This document shows, in pieces, positions 27,323 through 36,803 of a stretch of 64,000 nucleotides of DNA (position 1 is its first letter; each line of letters starts with the position of its first letter). The position numbers and the translations under genes were made by a program. Origin of the DNA: Brevundimonas fontaquae. GTDB taxonomy: Bacteria; Pseudomonadota; Alphaproteobacteria; Caulobacterales; Caulobacteraceae. The stretch spans positions 124,001 to 188,000 of the forward strand of contig NZ_CP070968.1 in the NCBI RefSeq assembly GCF_017086445.1. Direction: 5' to 3'. The notes under the pieces are model-generated. The model worked only from the letters and a program-made list of their open reading frames with translations, searched no databases and was not told where the DNA came from.

Positions 27323-27398
27323 TCCAGACTCCTTACACGGCGACCACGCCTGCGTCAGCCGTCTCCCCTAAGCTCTCGTTATCCTCTATGGAGCGCCG

Positions 27399-28127
27399 AT
27401 GACCCCCGAAACGCCCGAAATCTCCGTCGTCGTTCCCGTCCATGACGAGGCGGGCGCCGCCGTGCCCCTGGCGCGCGAGATCGCCGCCGCCTTCGCCGGC
27501 CGTTCGTACGAGATGATCTTCGTGGACGATGCGTCCAGGGACGCGACCTTGGCCGAGCTGAAGGCCGCCATGGCCGAACTGCCGGCGCTCCGCGTGCTGG
27601 CTCACGGGACCAATGCGGGCCAGAGCCGCGCGGTCCGCACCGGCGTCCTGGCCGCGCGCGCGCCGGTCGTGGTGACGATGGACGGCGACGGCCAAAACCC
27701 GCCCGCCGATGCGCCTCGCCTGGTCGATGCGCTTCTGTCCGCCCCCGGCGACGTGGGCCTGGTCGGCGGCCGTCGCGCCAAGCGTCAGGACACCGAGGCC
27801 AAACGCCAGGCCTCGATCTGGGCCAACCGCATCCGCCGCAAACTGCTGGGTGACGACGCCGACGACACCGGCTGCGGGCTGAAGGCCTTCCGCCGCGACG
27901 TCTTCCTGCGCCTCCCCTACTTCGATCACATCCACCGCTACCTGCCGGCGCTGATGATCCGCGAGGGGTTCAAGAACCAGTATCTCGACGTGGACCACCG
28001 CCACCGCGAGGTCGGTCGGTCGAAATACACCAATTGGGGCCGACTGCGGGCGTCGGTCTCGGACCTCTTGGGCGTCATGTGGTTGAAGACACGGTCCCGT
28101 AAGCCGGGCGCGATTTCGGAGTTCTAG
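27399..28127 (+). CDS. family 2 glycosyltransferase (polyprenyl-phosphate sugar synthase-like)
   Basis: A 242-residue GT-A fold protein starting with VVVPVHDEAG, with FVDDASRD and the catalytic TMDGDGQNPP. The end (EVGRSKYTNWGRL) matches dolichol/undecaprenyl-phosphate mannose or glucose synthases. There is no C-terminal membrane pair, so it is the short soluble form. With the divergent GT39 enzyme (76 bases between starts) it forms a donor-maker and transferase pair. The sugar is unknown. Confidence 0.9.
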   Translation: MTPETPEISVVVPVHDEAGAAVPLAREIAAAFAGRSYEMIFVDDASRDATLAELKAAMAELPALRVLAHGTNAGQSRAVRTGVLAARAPVVVTMDGDGQNPPADAPRLVDALLSAPGDVGLVGGRRAKRQDTEAKRQASIWANRIRRKLLGDDADDTGCGLKAFRRDVFLRLPYFDHIHRYLPALMIREGFKNQYLDVDHRHREVGRSKYTNWGRLRASVSDLLGVMWLKTRSRKPGAISEF

Positions 28128-28132
28128 AACGC

Positions 28133-28280
28133 TGTCTCCTCCCCACCTCGTGGGGAGGTGGCGCGATGCCTCTTGCCGTCGTGACGGAGGGGTTATCTCT
28201 GCGTGCAGCAGATCGCTGTCGGGACTTCAAGAGCCTCCACCACGCTACGCGCGGTCCCCCTCCCCGCTTCGCAGCGAGGA
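28133..28280. repeat. multi-hairpin intergenic repeat (type B, copy 1)
   Basis: The segment begins TGTCTCCTCCCCAC, with the stem CCTCCCCAC/GTGGGGAGG at 28139-28157. It continues with a GACGGAGGGGTT block and ends in CGCGCGGTCCCCCTCCCCGC. Read in this direction it matches the reverse complement of the element at 41652-41797 block by block, though the distal end has decayed. It lies between the stop of the GT2 gene and the groEL terminator. Confidence 0.65.
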
Positions 28281-28288
28281 TACGCAAA

Positions 28289-28321
28289 CAAAAAGGGCGG
28301 GACCTTGCGGCCCCGCCCTTC
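28289..28321 (-). terminator. Rho-independent terminator of groESL
   Basis: On the minus strand, AGGGCGGGGCC and GGTCCCGCCCT form an 11-bp stem with one G-U pair around a GCAA loop (28294-28319), followed by a run of five U residues. It lies 30 bases past the groEL stop. Confidence 0.85.
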
Positions 28322-28348
28322 TGCATTTCAGCGTCGGTCAGCTTGGAC

Positions 28349-30010
<1,662 letters not shown>

Positions 30011-30048
30011 CTATATGGATTGATTGAAGAACGTCGGACGTCGGGTGC

Positions 30049-30336
30049 TTAGGACAGCACGCCCAGGACGTCGGATTCCTTCATGATGATCAGGTCTTCG
30101 CCGTCGATCTTCACTTCCGTGCCGGACCACTTGCCGAACAGGATGCGGTCGCCGGCCTTCAACTCCAGAGCATTGACCTTGCCAGTGTCGTCGCGGGCGC
30201 CAGGGCCGACGGAAACGACTTCGCCTTCCTGCGGCTTTTCCTTGGCGGTGTCGGGGATGATGATGCCACCCTTGGTCTTGGATTCTTCTTCAACGCGCTT
30301 GACCAGCACGCGGTCGCCGAGCGGACGGAACGCCAT
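30049..30336 (-). CDS. groS: 10 kDa co-chaperonin GroES
   Basis: The 95-residue lid protein starts [16 protein letters not shown] and has the mobile loop region ([18 protein letters not shown]). It is the first gene of groESL. A promoter-like TTGACG-N17-TAACTC and a degenerate CIRCE lie 74-138 bases upstream, consistent with HrcA and heat-shock control known for this operon in alphaproteobacteria. Confidence 0.97.
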   Translation of the reverse strand: MAFRPLGDRVLVKRVEEESKTKGGIIIPDTAKEKPQEGEVVSVGPGARDDTGKVNALELKAGDRILFGKWSGTEVKIDGEDLIIMKESDVLGVLS

Positions 30337-30409
30337 CGGACTTCTCCCTGTAAAACCCCCGGATCGGGGCGTTTTTGAAACGGTGTGCGGCGCTCTCGCG
30401 ATCGCCGTT

Positions 30410-30436
30410 TTGGCAGCCGACCAGCGAGAGTGCTAA
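30410..30436 (-). promoter_or_regulatory. degenerate CIRCE operator of groESL
   Basis: GAGTGCTAA (30428-30436) is a perfect CIRCE half-site. Nine bases away, TTGGCAGCC (30410-30418) matches the other half TTAGCACTC at six of nine positions. The spacing is exact and the element sits just downstream of a candidate promoter, as expected for HrcA repression. Confidence 0.6.
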
Positions 30437-30445
30437 CGCGAGCGG

Positions 30446-30474
30446 GAGTTAGGCAGAGGCAGGGTCATCGTCAA
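30446..30474 (-). promoter_or_regulatory. candidate groESL promoter
   Basis: On the minus strand, CTTGACG (-35, TTGACG at 30474-30469) is followed after 17 bases by TAACTC (30451-30446). The -35 also fits the CTTGA core of heat-shock promoters. The predicted start would fall at the edge of the CIRCE. The rest of the 298-base gap to the divergent gene at 30635 shows no ORF or RNA gene; it holds the promoter of that gene. Confidence 0.4.
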
Positions 30475-30634
30475 GCGGCGGCGGTGGATCGCCGCGCGAA
30501 TTCTCTGTGACAAATGAACCGAAAATGAATGCCGACCTCCGGGGTCGTTCAAACTGGGAGCGATAGAACGGCCTCAACGCTGGATGCCTTCCCGCCCCGG
30601 AAACGCAGATCGGCACAGAACGAAGGAGACCGAA

Positions 30635-31057
30635 ATGTCCAAGCTGCTGAAGATCACTGCGGTCGCCGCCGCCCCCGTCGTGGCCCTGAGCCTGATGGCC
30701 GCCCCGGCCTCGGCCCAGTCGCGCGATCGCGACAATACCAGCCGCAACGCCCTCATCGGCGCGGCTGTCGGCGGCTTGGCCGGCGCCCTCTACGGCAACG
30801 GGGACGGTCGCTACATCGCCGGCGGCGCCTTGGCCGGTGCGGCCGTCGGAGCCGTAGCCTCCTCGAACCGCGGCTCGGGCTGCGAATATTACCGCGGCGG
30901 CCAATGCTACCGTAACCAGGGTCACTGGGAGCGCGAGCACGGTATCGACCGCAGCCGCTCCGGCTACGACTACCGCTACGACGGCCGCCGTTACGACTCG
31001 CGCTATGATCGCCGTTATGATCGCGGTTACGGCAATCGCTACGATCGTCGCTGGTAA
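30635..31057 (+). CDS. secreted glycine-zipper protein with an Arg/Tyr/Asp-rich repeat tail
   Basis: A 140-residue protein with a signal peptide (LLKITAVAAAPVVALSLMAAPASAQ). A glycine zipper follows (ALIGAAVGGLAGALYGNG, then IAGGALAGAAVGAVASS), then a Cys pair (CEYYRGGQC), and a tail of short R-Y-D units (RRYDSRYDRRYDRGYG). Glycine zippers of this kind sit in or near the outer membrane (17-kDa antigen or YMGG-like proteins). GAAGGAG ahead of the ATG fixes the start. It shares the divergent gap with groES, so stress control is possible (inference). Confidence 0.82.
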   Translation: MSKLLKITAVAAAPVVALSLMAAPASAQSRDRDNTSRNALIGAAVGGLAGALYGNGDGRYIAGGALAGAAVGAVASSNRGSGCEYYRGGQCYRNQGHWEREHGIDRSRSGYDYRYDGRRYDSRYDRRYDRGYGNRYDRRW

Positions 31058-31080
31058 GCGGCGAGAGTCTGCAAAAGGAA

Positions 31081-31108
31081 AGGCCCGACCGCCCGGTCGG
31101 GCCTTTTT
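31081..31108. terminator. bidirectional terminator between the glycine-zipper gene and pgi
   Basis: AGGCCCGACC and GGTCGGGCCT form a perfect 10-bp stem around GCCC, followed by TTTTT on the plus strand. The AAAAGGAA just before the stem gives a weaker U-rich tail on the minus strand, so it could also end pgi transcripts. Confidence 0.85.
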
Positions 31109-31112
31109 CGCA

Positions 31113-32732
31113 TTAGCCCATCAGGCGTTTCATCAGCGCCGACGTGGACGGATCGAGGTCCGTCGTCGGGCCGCCCGCGTCCACGTCCTTCAGGATCGCC
31201 TTGGCCAGCACCTTGCCCAGTTCGACGCCCCATTGGTCGAAGCTGTTGATGTCCCAGATTACGCCCTCGACGAAGGTCTTGTGCTCATACAGGGCCAGCA
31301 GCGCGCCCAGGCTTTCGGGCGTCAGCCGCTCCATGACGATGGCCGTCGACGGACGGTTGCCGGTGAAGGTGCGGTGGGACGCCAGACGCGTCGCCTCTTC
31401 CTCCGACAATCCTTGCGCCAACCCTTCGGCCTTGGCCGCCTCGGTCGTCTTGCCCAGCATCAGGGCTTGGCCCTGGGCCAGGGCGTTAGACCACAAAGGC
31501 GCTTCTGGGGGCGACTCGGGCGCGTCCGCATGAGTCTTGGCCACGATCACGAACTCGGCCGGCACGGTCTGCGGCCCTTGGTGGATCTGCTGGAAGAAGG
31601 CGTGCTGACCGTTCGTGCCCGGCTCACCGAACACGACGGGGCAGGTCTGGCGCGTCACAGGGGTTCCGTCGCGATGCACCCGCTTGCCGTTCGACTCCAT
31701 CTCCAGCTGTTGCAGGAAGGACGGCAGGCGGCGCAGGGCGTGGGCGTAGGGGGCGACGGTGCGGGCGGGCCGGTTCAGGCCATCGACGTTGAACACCTGC
31801 GCCAGGGCCAGCAGGATCGGCGCGTTCCGCTCCAGCGGGGCCGACACGAAGTGGTCGTCCATCGCGGCGGCGCCCGCCAGCATCCGTTCGAACACGTCCC
31901 AGCCCAGGGCGATGCCGCACGACAAGCTAACCGCCGACCACAGGGAATAGCGCCCGCCGACCCAGTCCCGGAAGCCGAAGGTCCGACCGCAGCCGAAGGC
32001 CGCCGCCTTCTCCGGCGCCGCCGTCACCCCGATGAAGTGTTTCGTCATCCCCTCGGCCGGCAGCGACGCCGCCAGCCAGGCCTTAGCCGCCTCGGCGTTG
32101 GCCAGGGTTTCCTGCGTCGTGAAGGTCTTGGACACGACCACCACCAGGGTGGTTTCAGGATCGAGGCCCGTCAGCGCCTCGGCCATGTCGCGCGGGTCGA
32201 TATTGGCGACGAAGCGCAGGTCGATGGCCGGGTCCAGCGGGCGCAGCGCATCCCAGACCACGCGCGGCCCCAGGTCTGACCCGCCGATGCCGACATGAAC
32301 GATCGCCTCGAACGTCTTGCCCGTCGCGCCCGCCTCGGCGCCCGACCGTACTGCATCGGCATAGGCCTTCATGTCCGCCCGCACGGCGTCCACCTCGGCC
32401 GAGACCGGCTCGCCCAAGGCCTTGAAATCGGCGCCCGCCGCAGCGCGCAGAGCGGGGTGCAGGACCGCCCGGCCCTCGGTCAGATTGACGGCCTCGCCGG
32501 CGAACAGGGCCGCGCGCCGTCCTTCGACGTCAGACGCCCGCGCCAAGTCCAGACAGGCGTCGAAGGCGGCCCTGGTCCAGCTCTGTTTCGACAGGTCGAG
32601 ATAAAGGCCCGCCGCCTCGACCGACATCCGCGCCAGCCGGTCGGGATCGGCGGCGAACTGATCCACGATCCGCGCGGTGGCGGCCTCGGCGGCGGCTTGG
32701 TCAAAGGCGGTCCAGGCGGCGTCGCGGGTCAT
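31113..32732 (-). CDS. pgi: glucose-6-phosphate isomerase
   Basis: This enzyme interconverts glucose-6-phosphate and fructose-6-phosphate. The 539-residue protein has the phosphate-binding GIGGSDLGPR, the signature GGRYSLWSAVSLSCG, and the catalytic region NGQHAFFQQIHQG. I placed the start at the ATG at 32732 because GGAG lies ten bases upstream; an ATG four codons earlier lacks a binding site. The enzyme can serve Entner-Doudoroff recycling or gluconeogenesis in these organisms. Confidence 0.96.
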   Translation of the reverse strand: MTRDAAWTAFDQAAAEAATARIVDQFAADPDRLARMSVEAAGLYLDLSKQSWTRAAFDACLDLARASDVEGRRAALFAGEAVNLTEGRAVLHPALRAAAGADFKALGEPVSAEVDAVRADMKAYADAVRSGAEAGATGKTFEAIVHVGIGGSDLGPRVVWDALRPLDPAIDLRFVANIDPRDMAEALTGLDPETTLVVVVSKTFTTQETLANAEAAKAWLAASLPAEGMTKHFIGVTAAPEKAAAFGCGRTFGFRDWVGGRYSLWSAVSLSCGIALGWDVFERMLAGAAAMDDHFVSAPLERNAPILLALAQVFNVDGLNRPARTVAPYAHALRRLPSFLQQLEMESNGKRVHRDGTPVTRQTCPVVFGEPGTNGQHAFFQQIHQGPQTVPAEFVIVAKTHADAPESPPEAPLWSNALAQGQALMLGKTTEAAKAEGLAQGLSEEEATRLASHRTFTGNRPSTAIVMERLTPESLGALLALYEHKTFVEGVIWDINSFDQWGVELGKVLAKAILKDVDAGGPTTDLDPSTSALMKRLMG

Positions 32733-32831
32733 CGTCGTCTCCATCGGGAATGACAGGGTAAACACTCGTTTACGGCTCGGGCGTATTCAGGTTCAACGTC
32801 CCAGCGGACGCTGAAACAGGAAGTCACCTCA

Positions 32832-33308
32832 ATGTCCTGCGGCCTTGCTCTAACGATCGCCCTGGCGATGTCCAATCCCTCGGTGGCCCTGGCCGCCGAA
32901 CAGCCGGCCGCCGCGCCCGGCGCGCCGGTCTCGGTGGCGGGCGAGCCGCTGTTCGCCGACATCATCTCGCGCTCGGCCAGCCTGAAGGCCGTGGTCGACG
33001 GCTGGGCCGCCGCCAAGGCCGCCGACGACGCCGCCTTCTTCACCAGCCAGGCCTTCACCAGCTTCAAGGCCCAGGCCGAGCAGTTGGCCGCTCTGGACAT
33101 GCAGGGCCACCTGATCCTGAAGGAACGCGGCACCGACGGCGATCTGAAATGCATCCTGCGCGGCATTTCCGAGGACATGCCCAAGAAGGTTCAGGCCGTT
33201 CAGGCCGCCGCCAACCCGGCCGAACGCGCTACAGCCCTGTCGGAACTGTCCTATCTGCTGAACGACAACGTCGAAGTCATCACCGCCCCGCCCAAGCCGG
33301 AAGTCTGA
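32832..33308 (+). CDS. hypothetical exported protein
   Basis: A 158-residue protein starting with a signal peptide (CGLALTIALAMSNPSVALAAEQ). The mature part is helical and Ala-rich, with LKCILRGISEDMPKKVQAVQAA near residue 110 and a single mature cysteine. AGGAAG upstream of the ATG supports the start. I do not recognise the family. Its stop is 6 bases from the recQ stop on the other strand. Confidence 0.72.
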   Translation: MSCGLALTIALAMSNPSVALAAEQPAAAPGAPVSVAGEPLFADIISRSASLKAVVDGWAAAKAADDAAFFTSQAFTSFKAQAEQLAALDMQGHLILKERGTDGDLKCILRGISEDMPKKVQAVQAAANPAERATALSELSYLLNDNVEVITAPPKPEV

Positions 33309-33314
33309 CGCCTT

Positions 33315-35192
33315 CTAGAGGGAGGCCAACGCCTCCAGTACGCCCTTGCCGTAGCGATCCAGCTTGGACTGACCGACGCCGGAAATGGCGCCCAGACTGT
33401 TCAGGTCGCCCGGCTCGGCGTGGGCGATCTCCAGCAGCGTCCGGTCCTGGAAGATGACATAGGGCGGGACGTGCTGTTCCGAGGCGCGGTCGCGGCGCCA
33501 GGCGCGCAAGGCCTCGAACCGGGCGCGGACGTCCGCGTCCATCGTCTCCAGCGCCGCATTGCGCCCTTCGCCCGATCGGTCACGACGACGCGGGGCGGTA
33601 TCGGCCCTCAGAGGCGCGCGACGCACCTCGATCTGGCGCTCGCCGCGATAGACGGCGCGCACCGCCTCGGAATCGCCCAGCCCCACCAGCGGCTTGCCGT
33701 CGTTGGGGTCCTCGGCCAGCAGACCTTCAAACAGCAGGTGATCGACGATTTCGCGCCAGCTGTTCAGCGAAATCTCGCGCCCGATGCCCCAGGTGGACAG
33801 TTGCTGCTCCCACGGCTGCACGTCCTTGGTGCGGGCGGTCAGGTGATCGACCACGCGATTGCGTCCGAACCGGCCGCCCAGCCGCTGCACCGCCGCCAAC
33901 GCCTTCTGGGCCGGGACGGTCGCGTCATAAAGCTGGGGCGGGTCGCCGCAGATGTCGCAGACGCCGCAAGGCTGGGCGTCATGCTCGCCGAAATATCGCC
34001 GCACGGCCTGGGCGCGACAGACGGCGCCGTCCAGCATGGCGAACAGCTGGCGGGTCTTCCTGACCTGAACCGATTTGACCTCCTCGGCCATCGGGCGGCT
34101 GTCCAGCCGACGCAAGGACCAGGCGATGTCGGACGGCCCATACAGGGTGATGCCCTCGGCCGGCTCGCCGTCGCGACCGCCCCGGCCGATTTCCTGCCAA
34201 TAGGCCTCCAGGCTGCCCGGCGGATCGGCGTGGATGACGAAGCGCACATCGGCCTTGTCGACGCCCATGCCGAAGGCGATGGTGGCGACCATCACGGCGC
34301 CCTCTTCGGCCAGGAAGCGTTCCAGCCGGCGGTCGCGCTCCTTCGTATCCATGCCGGCGTGATAGGCAATGGCGTTGGTCCCGGCGTCGCGCAGCGCCTG
34401 GGCCACGCGGTCGCAGCCGTCGCGGCTGCCGCAATAGACCACGCCCGACTTGCCCCGCCGTTCGCGCACCAGTTCGATGACCCGCGCATCGGTCTTGGCC
34501 CGAGACGCGCTCTCCTTGCGCTCGGCCGACAGTTGCAGGTTCGGACGCGCGAAACTGTCGACGAAGACCGTCGCCTCTTCCAGCCGCAGCGAACGCAGGA
34601 TGTCGTCGCGGGTGCGGGCGTCGGCGGTGGCGGTGACGGCGATGCGCGGCACGTCGGGGAACCGCTCGGCCAGCAGACCCAGGTTGCGATAGTCGGGCCG
34701 GAAGTCGTGACCCCATTGCGAGACGCAGTGCGCCTCGTCGATAGCGATAAGGCTCAGCGGCAGTTCCGCAAGCCGGTCCATCATGGCGCCCGCCGCCAAG
34801 CCTTCGGGCGAGACATAAAGCAGATCCAGCTCCCCCGACCGCGCCGCCGCCCAGATAGCAGAACGCTCGTCCAGCGACACGCCGGAATCCAGCCGCGCCG
34901 CCGCGACGCCCTGCTGCTTCAACGCCTCGACCTGATCGGTCATCAAGGCGATCAGCGGCGACACCACCAGCCCCAGGCCGGGGCGCAGGATGGCCGGGAT
35001 TTGATAGCAGACGCTCTTGCCGCCGCCGGTCGGCAGGACCGCCAGCACATCGCCGCCCAACAGGATCTGCTCGACCACCTGCCCCTGCAGCCCCCGGAAG
35101 TCGGCGTGACCCCAGACGCGCGCCAGCAGCGCCCGCGCGTCGTTCAGGTCAGGGGTATCGGTCGAGGAGAACTGGGGGCGCGTGGCCGGCAT
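33315..35192 (-). CDS. recQ: ATP-dependent DNA helicase RecQ
   Basis: A 3'-5' helicase of about 625 residues acting in recombination repair. It shows motif 0/I (RGLQGQVVEQIL and LPTGGGKSVCYQIP), the DEAH box (AIDEAHCVSQWGHDFRPDY), motif VI (QEIGRGGRDGEP), the RQC zinc cysteines (CRAQ then CGVCDIC) and a C-terminal HRDC domain (about residues 540-620, ending LDRYGKGVLEAL). The start is uncertain: the ATG at 35192 or a GTG at 35207; neither has a well-spaced binding site. Confidence 0.95.
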   Translation of the reverse strand: MPATRPQFSSTDTPDLNDARALLARVWGHADFRGLQGQVVEQILLGGDVLAVLPTGGGKSVCYQIPAILRPGLGLVVSPLIALMTDQVEALKQQGVAAARLDSGVSLDERSAIWAAARSGELDLLYVSPEGLAAGAMMDRLAELPLSLIAIDEAHCVSQWGHDFRPDYRNLGLLAERFPDVPRIAVTATADARTRDDILRSLRLEEATVFVDSFARPNLQLSAERKESASRAKTDARVIELVRERRGKSGVVYCGSRDGCDRVAQALRDAGTNAIAYHAGMDTKERDRRLERFLAEEGAVMVATIAFGMGVDKADVRFVIHADPPGSLEAYWQEIGRGGRDGEPAEGITLYGPSDIAWSLRRLDSRPMAEEVKSVQVRKTRQLFAMLDGAVCRAQAVRRYFGEHDAQPCGVCDICGDPPQLYDATVPAQKALAAVQRLGGRFGRNRVVDHLTARTKDVQPWEQQLSTWGIGREISLNSWREIVDHLLFEGLLAEDPNDGKPLVGLGDSEAVRAVYRGERQIEVRRAPLRADTAPRRRDRSGEGRNAALETMDADVRARFEALRAWRRDRASEQHVPPYVIFQDRTLLEIAHAEPGDLNSLGAISGVGQSKLDRYGKGVLEALASL

Positions 35193-35226
35193 CCTTAAGC
35201 TGTGCACTCTTTGTTCCCGAACAGAA

Positions 35227-35263
35227 GACGCCGCCGGCCGCGAAGGCGACCGGCGGCGGCGTC
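35227..35263 (-). terminator. GC-rich hairpin between the NDUFA9-like gene and recQ
   Basis: GACGCC(GCCGG) and (CCGGCG)GCGTC arms form a strong imperfect hairpin just after the stop of the NDUFA9-like gene. On the minus strand it is followed by TCTTCTGTT rather than a clean U-run, so it is a weak terminator or a processing hairpin. Confidence 0.4.
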
Positions 35264-35276
35264 ATAGGGAAAGGGT

Positions 35277-36254
35277 TTAGTGGGCGGGCGCTTCGGCGAA
35301 CTGGCCGCCGACGCGGTAGCGCCACAGATAGGACGGGGCGATCGCCGCCATGCCGGCCGGATGGTCGATGCCCAGATCGCTGAAGCCGAGCGCATCGGCG
35401 GCGACCACATTGTCCTTCTCCAGCATCAACACCTGATCGCGCGTCAGCGGCGGGGTCAGGCCGACGAACCGGCTCAGTTGCAGCAGCGAACCCAAGGGCT
35501 TGGCGACGATGAAGGGCACCGAAACCAGCATCCGGTCGCGGCCCGTCTCGCGACGCACCAGCTCCAGCACTTCCCGGAAGGTGTACAGGCTCGGCCCGCC
35601 CAGTTCGTAGGTGCGGCCGGCGGCGTCCGCGCGGGTCACGCCGCGCGCGATGGCCTCGGCGACATCGCCGACATAGACCGGCTGGAACCGGGTTTCTCCG
35701 CCGCCGATCAGCGGCAGGGCCGGCGCCATCGTCGCCATGGCGGCGAAGCGATTGAGGAAGCTGTCGCCCGCGCCGAACACCAGCGACGGACGCAGAATCA
35801 CCGCGTCCGGATAGACGCCGCGCACGGCCGCCTCGGCCTGGGCCTTGGTGCGACCATAGGCCGAAGGGCTGGCGGCGTCGGCGCCGATGGCCGAGATCTG
35901 GACCAGGCGCTCAACGCCCGCCGCCTTGGCGGCCTTGGCGATGGTCCTGGCCGCCTCGGTGTGAACGGCGTCGAAGCCGCGCTTGCCGCCTGCGTCATGC
36001 AGCACGCCGACCAGATTCACGACGGCGTCCGCGCCGCGCACGGCCTGCGCCACATCCGTCGGGTTGGTGATGTCGCAGCGCATGAACTGGATCTGGCCGG
36101 GATCGCCCAGCGGCTGGATTTCGATCGCCAGGACCGGGTTGCGCACGGCGACCCGGATGCGCCAGCCGCGACGCGCCAGGGCGCGCACCGCCTGCGACCC
36201 GATAAAGCCCGAACCTCCGAAGAGGGTCACGACGCCGGGGGCGAGGTCAGCCAT
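35277..36254 (-). CDS. NDUFA9-like atypical short-chain dehydrogenase
   Basis: A 325-residue Rossmann protein with the NAD(P)-binding GGSGFIGSQAVRAL at the N-terminus, DAVVNLVGVL, and the altered active-site region (SAYGRTKAQAEAAV). It matches the alphaproteobacterial relatives of complex I subunit NDUFA9. Bacterial members may bind NADPH in respiratory complex or lipid/quinone metabolism; the reaction is not established. GGAG ten bases upstream fixes the ATG at 36254. Confidence 0.88.
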   Translation of the reverse strand: MADLAPGVVTLFGGSGFIGSQAVRALARRGWRIRVAVRNPVLAIEIQPLGDPGQIQFMRCDITNPTDVAQAVRGADAVVNLVGVLHDAGGKRGFDAVHTEAARTIAKAAKAAGVERLVQISAIGADAASPSAYGRTKAQAEAAVRGVYPDAVILRPSLVFGAGDSFLNRFAAMATMAPALPLIGGGETRFQPVYVGDVAEAIARGVTRADAAGRTYELGGPSLYTFREVLELVRRETGRDRMLVSVPFIVAKPLGSLLQLSRFVGLTPPLTRDQVLMLEKDNVVAADALGFSDLGIDHPAGMAAIAPSYLWRYRVGGQFAEAPAH

Positions 36255-36369
36255 GGGGAAAGCTCCAGTCGAAATCCGTTTCGGCGGGATAGACGATAGG
36301 GCGCCGCACCGCAACGCGGGCCTTCACGGTCACGCTGGCGTTCGACGCGCGGCCGCCCATCTGAGGCGG

Positions 36370-36801
36370 ATGAAGCTTTTCACCATTGGCTACGAGGGCG
36401 CGACCCAGGCCGACGTCATCGCGCGACTGAAGACGGCCGGCGTGCAGACACTGGTCGATGTCCGCGCGGTCGCCGCATCCCGCCGCGCCGGCTTTTCCAA
36501 GACGATCCTGGGCGAGAGCCTGAAGGCCGAAGGGATCGACTATGTCCATCTGCGCGGGCTGGGCACGCCCAAGGCGGGACGTGACGCGGCGCGTAAGGGC
36601 CGTGTCGATGAGATGCGCGCCATCTTCGCCGAACACCTGGCCGAACCCCAGGCGCAGATCGAGTACGAGCGGCTGAAGGCGCTGGCGGTCGACAAACCCG
36701 TCGCCCTGCTATGCTTTGAGGCCGACCACGCCGGCTGCCACCGCGCCGTCCTGGCGGAACGACTGTCGGAGGAAACCGGCGTGGCGGTCGTGGACCTCTA
36801 G
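36370..36801 (+). CDS. DUF488 family protein
   Basis: A 143-residue protein beginning FTIGYEGATQADVIARLK, the DUF488 signature, with DVRAVAASRRAGFSK and a C-terminal CFEADHAGCHR motif whose Cys/His may bind metal or act catalytically. The function of the family is unknown. GAGGCGG upstream supports the ATG at 36370. It is convergent with the M1 peptidase gene, with two bases between stops. Confidence 0.88.
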   Translation: MKLFTIGYEGATQADVIARLKTAGVQTLVDVRAVAASRRAGFSKTILGESLKAEGIDYVHLRGLGTPKAGRDAARKGRVDEMRAIFAEHLAEPQAQIEYERLKALAVDKPVALLCFEADHAGCHRAVLAERLSEETGVAVVDL

Positions 36802-36803
36802 CC

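Noticed and set aside
25904..27445. 513-codon plus-strand frame opposite the GT39 gene
   Set aside because: Arg/Gln-rich shadow frame without start signal or recognised domain.
33420..35198. 592-codon plus-strand frame opposite recQ
   Set aside because: Antisense shadow; the RecQ motifs on the minus strand are intact.
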